A stretch of DNA of 64,000 bases from Pleurodeles waltl. Its lineage: Eukaryota; Chordata; Amphibia; Caudata; Salamandridae. The position numbers and the translations under genes were made by a program. Shown piece by piece: positions 29,610 through 42,116 of this stretch. The stretch is from NCBI RefSeq assembly GCF_031143425.1, contig NC_090445.1, positions 1,193,408,691 through 1,193,472,690 on the forward strand. The letters are read 5' to 3'. Numbering within the stretch: position 1 is the stretch's first letter; every line of letters begins with the position of its first letter. The notes beneath the pieces are model-generated. The model worked only from the letters and a program-made list of their open reading frames with translations, did not search any database and was not told the origin of the DNA.

Positions 29610-32600
29610 ATTGTTGCATTGCTTCATCTCAGCATCCTTGAGGTGCAAATTAAGGAAGCACTAACTGCAGCGTTGTATTATTAAAACCAGAAGGGTAATA
29701 ATCCTGTTTTCTCAAAGTGATCATGTTTGCTATCTTGTGCAAAGTGATTTCATTCCTAGAAGCTGAGCCTTATTACAAGCAAAATCTGACTCGTGCTAAG
29801 TGTTTTAACAAAAAGTGGTCATGCTGTTCTCATCTGCAAAAACACCCCCCCCCCCACCTCCCCAAACCACTTATAACACCAGCCTCACCAGTACCTGCAG
29901 TGTTAAAGGTGCCTTAACACCATCTTAGACTCAGTAGTCTTGTGGGAGGCAGATAGGTGCAGACGTGCCTGTCTTCACTGCCTCAACTCAGTAGGTGGAG
30001 CTTTGTACACCAGTGTACAGTTACTACTAGTAACTCAACACGCGCAGGTGAAGATCTCCCTGTGGCCAAATATAGGGAAACTAATATAGTTTATTATTCT
30101 TTTAAAAATGTTTTAGTATGTCTTCTGAATGCAAAGTAAATGCAATATGTGGTATTAACTCGGAACTATAAAAATAAAATGTTACAGCACATTAACTCAT
30201 CAAATTAAATGTGTATTAAGTAATTAATGTAGTTACATTACTTTATGATTACAATTTAAATAATAAATAGTTCCCACCTTCAATAACATTTGTATTTTTA
30301 TATATTATTCTGTCAATTTTGGTAAATGTTATATTTCAATGTAATTTATTTTCAAAATATATTGATTATTGAATGTATAATAATATAAAAAATTATGTAT
30401 AAGCCTATGTCCTTTTTTAACACACACGCATATACATATATAAATGTTCCTATGGGGGTAATATGTTTTTCCATGCCTACATTGTTTTGTATGGAAGTGT
30501 GCTGCAGTACTTGTGCCTGGCTATGTGTGGTGCTTGACAGGAGTAAATGTAAGCCTGTTTTGACACTTTCAGGGCTGTAGTAACTTTAGAAGTGTAGTTT
30601 GTGTGTAGCTAGGTCTTACTATTTTGTGTTGAGTGTTTTATTATGACAACCCTCCCTAAAACCTTTTTAATTTTCACTAAACCCCTTCCATTTGATATCA
30701 AGTCATGTCTATTTTCCAACCACTCCCTCTAGTACTGCTCACATTTACTAAAAAAAAACATATATCCACGTGTTCAGAGATCTCCACTCAAGAAAGCTAC
30801 ATGTGGGGTACAGGTGGATGTCTCCATTTGTAGGTTTGTGACTAGCATTTTGTAGCTTGTGAGTATAGCTACTGCTGTACTACTTTATGTGCTACAAAAT
30901 GCAGTTTGTTTATCGCCTCCTGCATGATTCCGGTAATCGTTAACATTCCATGAATCAGTACATCAGGGCGGAAGTCCTGAACGGTCATCTACACACTGTG
31001 CACAAATCATAAATACTGCAGCATGTAATTAATTTCCACATTCGAGAACTAAGATTGTCAAACTATAGATTTCTTTGCCACTGAACTGAGACCCAGATAT
31101 GATCAGTTTGCCTTCTGAATTACCAGGTGAACCCAGCTCTGTAGGTGATGACCTGTTGTTGACCGTGTCCTTTCTGGCCCTGCCTTACCTTTCCAAGTCT
31201 TTTTTTTTTTTTTTTGACCTGCCACATCTGCTGCAGGGAAGAAGTCATCAAACCACTGCACACTTTAGTGAGGTTGGTTCATACAAGGATCACAGTATCC
31301 AGTGCCATTCTCATTACAGGTAGGTTGGTAGATGAGATACATATTGTATTTAACATCATCAAGACAACTGTCAGTTCCTACTCAACTGGGGCAGTCATTT
31401 TCGCATGTGCCAGAGGTAACAGTATTCTGTGGTATGCCACCCTTGTAACAACCCGCTCTGAATTATTTTTTTTCCAGACAGGATTCCATTGCACTGTTGG
31501 TAAAAGTAGTGAGGTCATATGTAAGTGGAGCGTGAATGCATGCCACCCAGGTAGATTACCATGTGAAGTGTGCCCTTTTTGTGCAATTAGCTTGCACATT
31601 GGTGTTGAGAAACCTGTTTAAAAATAGTAGCGTCATTAACAGATGAAAAAGAAGTGTACACTGAATTACTGAGCCAGGTGCCTTGGAAAATAAGAATCTT
31701 GACACCCATGTCAATCACTGTTTTCTTTTTGTATGTAAGTATGAGTGTTTGCAGTGAAGGTTTCCTCGTGTTCTCTTCCTCCTGTCCATTGAGAGAGGGA
31801 GAGTGCTGATCCCACCGAGTGCAACTAATCAAATTTAGCACATGGTTCTTCAGCAGATAACATTTGCATATCCAAGTCACGCTTCAAGTTTCTGTTTGCT
31901 GCCAGGTAGTCCTCCATCAGACCCTGGCCCTGTAGAGAGTAGTACAGTAGTAAGTAGAACTTAGTACAGCAGTAAATGTAATGGGATTCTGTAACTGTAC
32001 ACATGTAAAAACCAACAACATGCTTATGTGCTTATTGGATGAAGATATGCTTTTCCTGCTTCACATGGCATGAAGGTGAATACCTGAATCATTTTATTAT
32101 TGCCCATTGGAGCCAATAGTAATATGCCTAGATACTCCAGGTCTGTGGCCATAAAGGATGTCAAAAGACATTTCATGTATCTAAAGCACCAGTGTCCTCC
32201 ATTTAGATGCCCATGATCATCTGGCACCTGAACTTGGTCTAGGACAGATGGATCTTTTGAGCTGCTGGCATTTTGTGACTTAAGGTATCTTACATGGACA
32301 ACTTATGTTTTTGAAGGCCATGCAAATGGCCCAGCACAAAAGAGTTGCAGGTCATTTGTATCTTGGAATCTTTCAGAGTTTTCTATATGTTCAATGTGGG
32401 TTTAAGGATTCCATTCCATCTTGTTTCTGAAGGTACTTTGGAGTGCATTGCAATAAGGACATAGTTCTCTTCTGAGGAGACATTACACAGTCCAGCTGTC
32501 AGGTGTGCCTTGCACTTGTATCTTGCTAGATCCGGGGACTTTCTGTCTTATGAGCAACTGTTAGTGACTTTTGAAAGGAATGATCCTGGCAAAGTGGCTG

Positions 32601-33005
32601 CTAAGGCCACCGTTGGACATGTGGAGATGGATAATGCAAGTATCATTAAAACACGCCACAAGGAAAACTTCACAAGGTAGGAAGGCAGGAGCATGTGGTG
32701 TAACTTGCTAGAATGTTGGGCATGCAGATATACAGTACTCTTGGGGCCAATCTGAAATGGAGGCTAATAAAGAGCAAAGGGTTTTGCTCTAATAAAATAT
32801 GATGGATTTTAGTCTGTTGATCCGTTGCTGGATAATACAACTTTATTAATTGCCCAGTGGGCTTTGGAGTGATTCCATAGATTACTAAGACTGTGTGATG
32901 TGACTGTATGCAAGGGTGATTCTAGATAAGGAGAGTAAATGAAGTCAACACCAGTAACAGACTACAATACAGCAACGCTGCTCGAGAATCTTGCAAAATA
33001 TGGAT
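29610..33005. other. AT-rich non-coding stretch
   Basis: No coding region is supported. A C run is at 29847-29856, very AT-rich sequence occupies 30130-30420, and a 15-T run lies near 31200. Nothing suggests splice-flanked exons or RNA genes. Confidence 0.55.
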
Positions 33006-33007
33006 TT

Positions 33008-33173
33008 AGGGAGTTATTTAGAGTTTGACAGACAGATTATTCTGTAACAAACTTGACAAATATCCCGTCCGCCATATTACAATTTCCATAGGATATTAAG
33101 GAATCCTAATATGAGATAGCCATCACATTTGTGACAGAGTAACCCCATCCGCCATACTTTAAATCAGGCTCTT
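33008..33173. mobile_element. Foldback (palindromic) MITE-like element
   Basis: The left half (GGGAGTTATTTAGAGTTTGACAG...) and the reverse complement of the right half (AAGAGCCTGATTTAAAGTATGGCGG...) align for about 70 bp. Well-conserved blocks include ATATCCCGTCCGCCATATTA against the AGGATTCC/ATGAGATAGCCATCAC side, and CTGT(A/C)ACAAA.(T/C)TGA. The centre is near 33090. The whole is an imperfect hairpin of about 165 bp. I recall similar palindromes as a high-copy family in newt sequence, but I cannot check that here. The target duplication was not resolved, so no superfamily is given. Confidence 0.6.
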
Positions 33174-33179
33174 AATGTA

Positions 33180-36100
33180 TATGGGATGCCTTTCCATGAC
33201 TATTCCTTGTTTGATTCAGATGTATGAAGGGAGCCTACAAGTATTCGCTGCTAAAAAGTTGCATTAATGAGTGTTGTCTGCATTTTACCTAGTTGCACTT
33301 AGTGCCTGTTTTTTCCAGAAAGGTTTACTGACTGGCACTTTAGGGTACAAGAGTTGGAAAGGTGGATGTTGTCCTTTAATTATATGTGTTTGAATATATT
33401 ATGTATTTGAATTAGGATCACTCAATTGACATTGTTTATTCTTTCAACGTCTTTGTTTTCACCATCACTGTGTGATTCGATTGATTCGGTTTTGTTATAC
33501 CATGTGCTATTTCTCTCATTGGTGTTATGATGATTGTGCTGATACACTGGATATAATGTTGTAGATGAATTGATGTTTAAAAAGATTTGGAGCTATAAAA
33601 TGTTAATTGACCAGTTTATTCCAATTTGGGGACACACAGAATTACTTGCTTCCCTTTTTGACTGAGTTGTGGCTTTTTCCTTCATTCTAGCATCCTGTAT
33701 ATCGCTCTTTCTTATGCTCTCCCTTGCCTAGCTTGCATCTAGAATTCAGATACATTCTACCAGGGCTCTTGTGGCATCATGGCATTCCTCAATCAAGTAC
33801 ATTTCAGAGACATAATCCCCGGGGGTTATGCAGGCCACCCCTACACACATTCTGCCAACACTGTGTTTTTGAGGCTTCCTTCCGGAGTGATGCAAGATTT
33901 GTATAAGCTTGTGCTAGAGCACCTGGTCTTTAGTAAGTAAACTTACAAGGGAACGCGTGTAGGTCGGTGAACTTTTTGATTCGCATGGAGTATCCTAGCT
34001 ACGGTGTAACCACAGTGCACCAATAATCAATACATAAACCAATTATCAATAAGCAAAACAATAGTCAACATTATGAAAAACCACAACTCAACATAAGTTT
34101 AGCAATTTTATTTCCCTATTGGTTACAATACTAAGTCATGAGGTTAAATCAAACTTTATTCAATTCCACTCAAGATTAATTCATTAGTGACCACCAATAA
34201 CATAATGTAATCAGAACTTGAGAAAACATGCGTTCTAATTCCGCAACATAAGCCAATAACGATGAATATGTTAACATGAGTAGCAGAGTTCAGCAAATCA
34301 ATCCGTCAATCACTTGTCACCGTTATGTCAACGTCTCAGAATAGGAACCCTTCCTAACCCAGATTAGCATTAGCATGTGGGACTTCATATGAAAACAGTT
34401 TAGGACATGAATTTGGAAAAATATCTAGCTCAGGAGAAAAACTATAAAACAGCACAGAAAGAAAGAAAAGGCACAAAAATCAATCAGTCACATTGTTATA
34501 GCTACCTATCCACGGTATGGATAAGCAACAAAGTCAGTCTTCGTCTTCAGGTCATCAATCGATCAGCATCCCATCAGGCTCTCAAGAACATGAGCCCAAT
34601 GACAGAATCTCTTCTTCCCCCCCTGTATCACCTCAATTTCAGAATAAGGTCTTTCCTCCAACATCTGCCCCAAACATCTCTCCATCGGTTCTGAAGTTTT
34701 TTTTCCCCCTTGTCACGGCATTATATCAAAGTCACCCAATTCCTAATTGGTCAGTTAGTAATTAGTTATGACTCTACCCAATAATTTCAGTTCTTCAAAT
34801 CTATGAATCTATGAATTCTAGTATTACACAGTTCCCAAGGTGTCGATTGGTTCACTGTACGATGTTCTGATCATCCGGTTCGTCAAGTATAACATTTTTT
34901 ACATCTTCTTCTCCAGTCAGTGTCTCCATTGTTCGAGTCCTGGGAAAGTATATCTAGTCTGCTTTACACAGTCCTTGATACATTTATGATTCCATCATCT
35001 CCTGTCCGTCGGTTCACAAACAGAATTTTTGCTGAGCAGATTTTATTAAACAATAAGCAGTTCAAGGTCAAGTTCAACACATTAGCATCTCGACATGCTA
35101 GTAATTCAGCTTCTGCATGAGGCCTGGCAAAACTAGGCCACAACTTTGGCTAAGTTAATTCTACAATTTAATGCAAAACATATGTTATATATCTCAATAT
35201 GACATACTACTACATTATTTAATATATTTTCTATATTTCATACATGTTAATCAAATTATTAGTACATTTGTGAATCTTGGTGACCACTCTCCGAGGGCAC
35301 ATTTTCAAATGTGCACATTAATTCTCTACATTATTTATTTCTACAATTGATTATTATTATTCAAAATGCATAAACACTTATTAATATCTCTAATTAACAT
35401 ATTGGCTTCAACACTTGTTATGCGTAAATGCAGTCTATCTGGTGCTGCCTTCTCCTTCTCACTTTCTAATTCACAACTGTTGCCAAATCCACCTTCATTC
35501 TGAGAATGAGAAAGAGGCAGGACACAAGAGTCAAAACAAAGTTACATGACCATTTTACTGAGTGAATACATTTACCGAATTTATCAGTTGCACTCCGACC
35601 GTAGAAGGTTTCCTGGTACTCAGGATATTAGCACAGGACATGGAACCAGGGCACATATAGCACGTTGAGAGCTAGGTTTTTAAGTTACATCGTGATGACA
35701 TGGAAGAGTGTTCTATAGCTTGGCCGTGAAATAGGAAACTGCTCTGCTACCCAAGTTGGTATATTTAATGTGGGGAAGGGCAAAGAGAATCTCACTTTCC
35801 TAGTAGATATGTAGAAATCCTACAGGGAGAGAAGAAAGATATGGACTAAATTATGGAACGCTTTGTGATATACACAGAAGCGTTTTAAAATGTTCCTGTT
35901 CGAAACGGGAGCCAATGCAGGAAGGTAACGTGGCATGAGACAGTCCCTCTCTGCAGCTGACTACATGCAAGTTTAGCTGACGGGCTCTGATTTAGCTGCA
36001 CTTGTTGCAGCATATACTTCGGAAGTCCATTATATGTGGCACTGCTTTGATCTCTTCTTGGGTAAATAATGATCTGTATGGTATTGGTAATAGAAAGAAA

Positions 36101-36650
36101 AAGGAGACTGTGTTGCAGTTTTTCTTAAGCAAGGAAATAAGAGATGGCCACCTTGGATATTTGAGACCTGAAAAGCGGGGGGGCATCCGAAACCAAGCCA
36201 TAGTACAAACAGCAGACAGCAAGTTGCCAGTGGAAGTAGGCCCCTGCGAGGTGGTTCATCAAGAAGTAGAGCCTCTGAATATCAATACTTCAATCTTCTA
36301 AGTATTGTTTTAAACACGTTTTATTAAGATGTTTGTTAGATGAAGCAAAATATGAAGAAAAAAAGTTATGTCAGCTCTGTGAAGTGAGAAATTGTCAGAA
36401 CACTGATTAGTGTTATGTGGAGAAAACAGCAGGTGTACGTTCTCTAGTTGGCTGACCAAAACTCAAGCACCCAATTCATCCCCCTGAGCATTGTACGTTC
36501 TGAAGAGAAAGGGACAGGCAGGGTTTCACCATGCAACAACAGCAGATCTGGTAAACAATCTGAGGTGGCGCTGCAACCCTCATCATATATTATTAAACAT
36601 TTTCAGGCACTCATAGGCCTTGTACACCACCCTGGCTGAAGCTGTCCACC
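33180..36650. other. Non-coding stretch
   Basis: No coding region is supported. The segment 33940-35300 is AT-rich. 35580-36260 is more balanced and contains a short open frame (36002-36301) without recognisable motifs. No terminal repeats or target duplications were found. Confidence 0.5.
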
Positions 36651-36659
36651 AGCCCATTC

Positions 36660-37250
36660 CCCTAACACAGCCCCCAGTGGAGATAATGAGAAAAACAAGA
36701 AGGAATTACCCACCAGTCAGGACAGCCCCTAAGGTGTCCTGAACTGAGGTGACCCTTGCCTTTAGAAATCATCCATCTTGATTTTGGAGGATTCCCCCAA
36801 TAGGAATAGGGATGTACCCCCTCCCCTCCGGGAGGAGGCTCAAGGAGGGTGTAGCCACCCTCCAGGACAGTAGTCATTGGCTACTGCCCCCCAGACCTAA
36901 AAACACCCCTAAATTGAGTATTTAGGGGTGACCCTCAACCCATGAAATAAAATTCCTGCAACCTGAAGAAACAAGAAGGACTGCTGACCTACAAGCCTGC
37001 AGAGACGACAGATGACGACTACTGCTTTGGCCCTAGCCCTACCACCGGCCTGTCTCCTGAGTCGAAAAACCTGTAACCAGCGATGAATCCAACAGGGACC
37101 AGCGACTTCTGAAGCCTCAGTGGACTGCCCTGACCCCCAAGGACCAAGAAACTCCAGTGAGCAGCAGCTCTGCTCCACAACAGCAACATCATTGCAACAA
37201 AGAAGCAACTTGTTCCAGCAGCTTGCATAGCCCCATTTCCGGGTTATATC
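36660..37250. repeat. GC-richer interspersed repeat fragment
   Basis: This block stands out in base composition from both sides. It contains a hairpin GGAGGGTG-TAGC-CACCCTCC (36844-36863), CA-rich text of the style AAGGACCAAGAAACTCCAGTGAGCAGC, and weak antisense open frames. From memory it resembles a common newt long non-coding repeat, possibly an LTR-retrotransposon derivative. No terminal structure was found. Confidence in repeat status is moderate and in class low. Confidence 0.4.
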
Positions 37251-37254
37251 CCCC

Positions 37255-39830
37255 CTAGCTGCTGTCAGTCTTAAGAAATAGAGTTTAAGGAAATGCCTCA
37301 GCAGCTCCTAGTAGTTTGAGTTCTCCAAGCACTATTTGTGGATGTACAATATTTCTGCACCCAACTCCGCCAAGTACATTTTAGACAAAGCCTAACAGTG
37401 GCTCCTCCCAAGATAAACAGTTTAGTGTGGTTGTTGTATGCCCTGTGCAAAAGTGTAAGCTAAATATGTTGCAGGCTTGTGTGGGTTGTCGCTTTTGGGG
37501 GATGCATGAATTACTCCACCCAGTCTCTTTCTTCACTCAGTCTCCTTTCCAATTTGCCCTCAGATTTCCCTTGGGAATACACTTCAGAGATCGCTTATTT
37601 ACCCAACCTTTCTGCTAGGACAGTTGACTCCAGTGCTGAAGAGTCAGAAACATCCTCTCATTTCACTTGACCGGCCCTGAGGGAGTGCCTCTGATGGGTG
37701 AACTTATAGAGCTCATTCACGCGCAAGTTTAATTTAACTTGAAGATCCTGCAAAGATTTAATTACCTCCCTATCCCTCTCCCTCTCGGTGATCTACAGCA
37801 GCGATACCTATTAAATCCCATTTTCTGAAATTTCCAACTTTGCTACCTGTGGCAGCCTTTACTCCACCTACGGGGGGGGGCTTCTGAGAGAACATGGCCC
37901 TCCAAACTAGCTACTTCTCCTCATTCTACACATTAGACATAATAGGTCTCATTCTGGAAAACCTGCAAGTTATTTTCAGTCATACAGGTAATGCAATTAG
38001 CACTTGGCACCCATTTCACACCTCTTTTTTGTATTAAAGTATCCTCCAGTGGAGTGAACACCCAGTTGTTTACTACAACCAAGCATGAGGCCCAAAAGTA
38101 GTATTAATAGCTTGGGAAGGAGATACCACCCTCATCACTGGACCTATACCGTCAGTAGAGATTTTTGCATCACTGTTTAGTCCCACAGAAGAATCCTTAG
38201 ATTCTCTTCTACTTTCTAGAAGAAGCTTCTCAGTACATATTAAAGCATGTTTTGCAGAATTTACACGAATTTTAGTAGCATAATAATTTAATAAAAGAAT
38301 GCACGCCCGATGGCTACAAAGGGAGTAAACGCCAGTACTTTGCAGCCTGTTGGAACCCGTTCTCTACCTTCTCAAGGAGAAGCCCCAGGTTGTCTGTGGT
38401 AATCTCCATCCCCAGATGTCGTAATTCATCCCGACACTTCAATGCCATAATCCATCTTGCATCCCAGTTTCCGTGAGTGAAACCAGTACCTGACTTACAT
38501 TTTCCAATTGATTTTATATCCGAATTGGACATCACCCTTTAGAAGAGGAGGATATTATTTGCATAAACAAGATCTTGGCCTCTCCACCAGCCTCTCATTG
38601 AAATCTCTGTGTCGTATCTTTAACCTTTACCCAGCACACTGGTAGCTATATTGATATGGTACACACTAAGTGTAAAGGGGCAACCATACTTACTCTGCTT
38701 TCTCCAGTCTGAACACCTGGGACACTACTCACGTCACTTTTATCACTGCAGTTGGTTCTGAATATAGCAGCCTGAACCAGGTCCTAAATACAGGACCCAG
38801 CTGAGAGCACTCCAGAGTTCGGTGGACGACCTCCCACTCAAAGAAAACTACAATCTAACTCATCCCTAGCCCCCCCGCCCAGGTGTCTCAAAGAAACCAA
38901 AGAGCCTGGTAAACAACTGAGCCAGGACTCTACCATCAACACCAACCCCGTTTTCCAGGTAGTAAGCTTTAAATGGCAAATAAACATCCATCAAGTGATA
39001 GCTAGAAGACCTCATGGAGTTATTACTGGATAGAATATTAAAATTGGATCACTAATGATCTGATTAGAGCTGCCAGAATAGGCATGTAAACATTCAAAAT
39101 AAAAAAGTGTAGTGCTGAGAGACATTCCCTCTGGGACATCACACAGCACTTCACAAAACGTGGACCATAAAGGTGGAAGTGTGATGGCCTGTTCCTGGTC
39201 AGTCATAGTTAATGTCAGCCAATCCAGAGCCAGTAATCCTACCTCATCGACCCTCCAGATGGACAATATAAAGGACTGGGAGACTGTGTCAAAGGTTCCA
39301 TATAGTTAAAGAAGAATAATTGTAGCTTGTCCAATGTAATTGAGTTTAATAGGTGGGTAGTAAACTGCATCAGTATGTCCTGATTTAGTTCTTTGGGAGC
39401 CTAAGCCTTCCTGCTTGTGGTAGGTCATTCGGAAAGTGAGGTTTGAGAAAAAGGCAATTTTGGGAATTGACCACTGACCCAGGTATCTTAGCAAGAAATG
39501 GAGAAAGGATATGTACGTGAGGAGTTAGTGAGCAGTATTTGAACTGCTCCAGATGTTTTCAGAAGAAGGGAACTATTGCTGTTTTGCAGAAAAGGTAGAA
39601 CGCTAGGTGAGGTGACAAAATAATCAGAAGATTCTAGAGCTTGTGGTCAGATAAGTAATTTTAATCGAAAGTTCTACATGCAAAATTACTACATAGTAAA
39701 GCAGTATAGTAATCAACAGACCATGGTTCAATTACTGTTATCCCTTAAGTTCTTGCCTATATTTAAACCCTCCTACAGACTCTTATGTCATTAGCCAAAG
39801 AACACACATCAATTGGATCCTTTCTTAAGA
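37255..39830. other. Non-coding stretch
   Basis: No coding region is supported. Short homopolymers (G run at 37872-37880) and ordinary AT-rich sequence. Small open frames are isolated and motif-free. Confidence 0.5.
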
Positions 39831-39839
39831 AGAGAAATC

Positions 39840-41584
39840 GCAACAGTATGGCGCATAAAAGGGGGTCCTCTGCCTGTAATAGCACACAAAAGCTGTTACA
39901 GGCATGGGAAGGGTATCCTCCCAGAGCCTCTGGAAATGCTTTGAAGGGCACAAACACTGCCCTCCTTTCATAATCCAGTTTACAGCGGTTCAGGGACCCC
40001 CCAGTCCCTGCTCTGGCATGAAACTGGACAAAGAAAAGGGGAGTAACCACTCCCCTGTCCATCACCACCTCAGGGGTTGTCCCCAGAGCTCCTCCAGACT
40101 GTCCCTGGCGTTATCCATCTTGGATTCCAAGGTGTGGGGACCCTCTGGGAGCATCTGAGTGGCCAGTGCCAGCAGGTGACATCAGAGACCCCTCCTGATA
40201 GGTGCATACCTGGGTAGGTAGCCAATCCCCCTCTCATGGCTATTTAGGGTCTCTCCTCTTGGTGTTTCCTCAGATTCGGTTGGCAAAACTCCACCAGGAC
40301 TCCTCTGCATCCTCTGCTTCAGCTTCTGATCGTCGGATCAACCACACAATGCTGCAGGAACTGCTGTAACTGCAACAAAGTATCCAGGAAGGCCACTGTG
40401 ACCTGCAACTTCAGCTCCAGCCAGCAACTGCAACAGTTTCCAAGGTGTGCATGCTCTAAGGACTGCCTGTTTTCACCCTGCACCAGACGAACTGAAGGAA
40501 CATCCTGTGGAGTGACGGAGTCACTTCCCTGCTTCAGCAGGCACCTCTCTGCCTCGACGATCGGTACTCTGGGACTCCTCTCCTGTCGACGAGCGTGATC
40601 CCTAGAACACAGGTGGTGGACTGAAGTGATCCTGATGTCCAAAGGTCCAGCTGTCCAAATTTGGTGGAGGTAAGAGCTTGCCTCTCCGTGCCAGGCAGTA
40701 CCCCAGTGCATCACGTCTTCTGCAGCTCCTTGGCACAGCTTAGCCCAGGTCCCTAGCAATCTATCCTGCGACGTACAGCTCCCTGAGTTGTTCTCCAGCG
40801 GCGTGGGATCCTTCTGTGTAGTGCTGCGACGACTTCACTTTGCTACTCCTTTGTCTCCGTGTCCTAGGACTCCCGTGGGTGCTGCCTGGTCTTCTGAGGG
40901 CTCTCTGAAGTGCTGAGAGCCCCTTCTGTCTCCTCAATCCAAGTTGAGACTACTATGTCCCTCCTGGGTCCAAGCAGCTCCTCTTTGACGCAAAACGCGT
41001 TCTTGCATGAATCAAGGCCTGTTGGCGGAATCCAGCGATGCAAACAGCCTGCATCCAACAACTCGACATGGGACATCTCTTGCACCAAGCAGGAACCCGC
41101 AGCTATCTTCTTTGGTGCATTTCAGTACTTTTCTTTCAACCGGAGAATCCACTTTTGCACCTTCTTCCAGGTGGGCAGGGGCTCCTGTTCATCCTGGACT
41201 CTTCATCGACTTCTGGACTTGGTCGCCTCTCTCCACAATTCTTCAGGTCCAGGAATCCATTGTTGGTTGCTTGCAGTCTTGCTTGGTTCTTGCATAATTC
41301 TTTATCACGACTTTTGTGTTCTGGGGAAACTTGCTGTACTTTACTCCTGCTTTCCTGGGCTCTGGGGTCGGGTACTTTACTTACCTTTGGTGTTTTCTTA
41401 CATTCCCAGCGCCCCTCTACACACTACACTTGCCTAGGGGGGAATCCAACTTTCGCATTCCACTATTTTAGTATATGATTTGTTTTGCCCCTAGGCCCAT
41501 AGCAATCTACTGTTTTTCACTGTTTGCACTATTCTATGACTGTTTACTTACCTGATTTTGGTTACTAGTGTATATATTGTGTAT
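39840..41584. repeat. Older interspersed repeat, left part, interrupted by LINE B
   Basis: A GC-richer, CT-rich block of about 1.7 kb. It ends exactly at the LINE B insertion with ATTGTGTAT (41576-41584) and resumes at 47582 with the same nine bases. The sense-strand text (for example TGGACTCTTCATCGACTTCTGGACTTGG) is like the leader or LTR-type repeats I recall from newts. Open frames here (such as 40910-41437) are CT-rich, overlap on several frames, and are not believed to be genes. Confidence 0.5.
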
Positions 41585-41609
41585 TTTTTTTATTTATTTA
41601 AATTCATTC

Positions 41610-41627
41610 GGTCTAGAGATCTGGACC
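41610..41627 (-). other. 3'-terminal hairpin of LINE B
   Basis: In the sense RNA GGUC and GACC pair around CAGAUCUCUA, with further AG/CU pairing possible after one mismatch. GAAUGAAUUUAAAUAAA follows. The position and the CCGAA that follows match LINE A although the stem bases differ. Confidence 0.55.
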
Positions 41628-42116
41628 ATTTAGAATTACAAAGATAACAATGTTACATAATAAATAATATATGTTAAAATTCATGATAACAATACAAGGT
41701 ACTAATAAGACCAATAATAATCAAAGAAATATAACTATAAAATCATCAAGACTAAGCTTTTGATCGTAGATAAAATACAATGGATAAAACATAGATAAAA
41801 TAGTAAGAAAATTAAAAAAGGTGAGAGCTAGGATATAAAACTTATATCTAACATACCAGTGTGTGCAGCTATTTTTCCATAAGACTTGGCCCTCGTCAAT
41901 TCAAAAAACAAATAGAATTCCCTTCCAGATATAAAATATTTTGTCAAGGAGCACATCAAATTTCGAGTGCAAAAATAACTCTGTAAACTTATGCAATCTC
42001 TATTGGTCGTATGGGGGGCAACAAGTTCCTAGTGAAATTTCTGCTGAAACTACATAGAGAATAACAATTGAGTCTCCCTCTGTGGACTATTGTCAAGTTA
42101 GCTCAAATGCCCTTTG

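Noticed and set aside
23988..29652. CAAATTA at both 23988-23994 and 29646-29652 as a target duplication of LINE A
   Set aside because: Only seven AT-rich bases, and the right copy lies about 44 nt beyond the end of the 5' monomers, which comparison with LINE B indicates as the true 5' end.
40910..41478. Overlapping open frames of 96-175 codons
   Set aside because: Three overlapping frames in CT-rich repeat sequence; none has motifs, and the block is interspersed repeat interrupted by LINE B.
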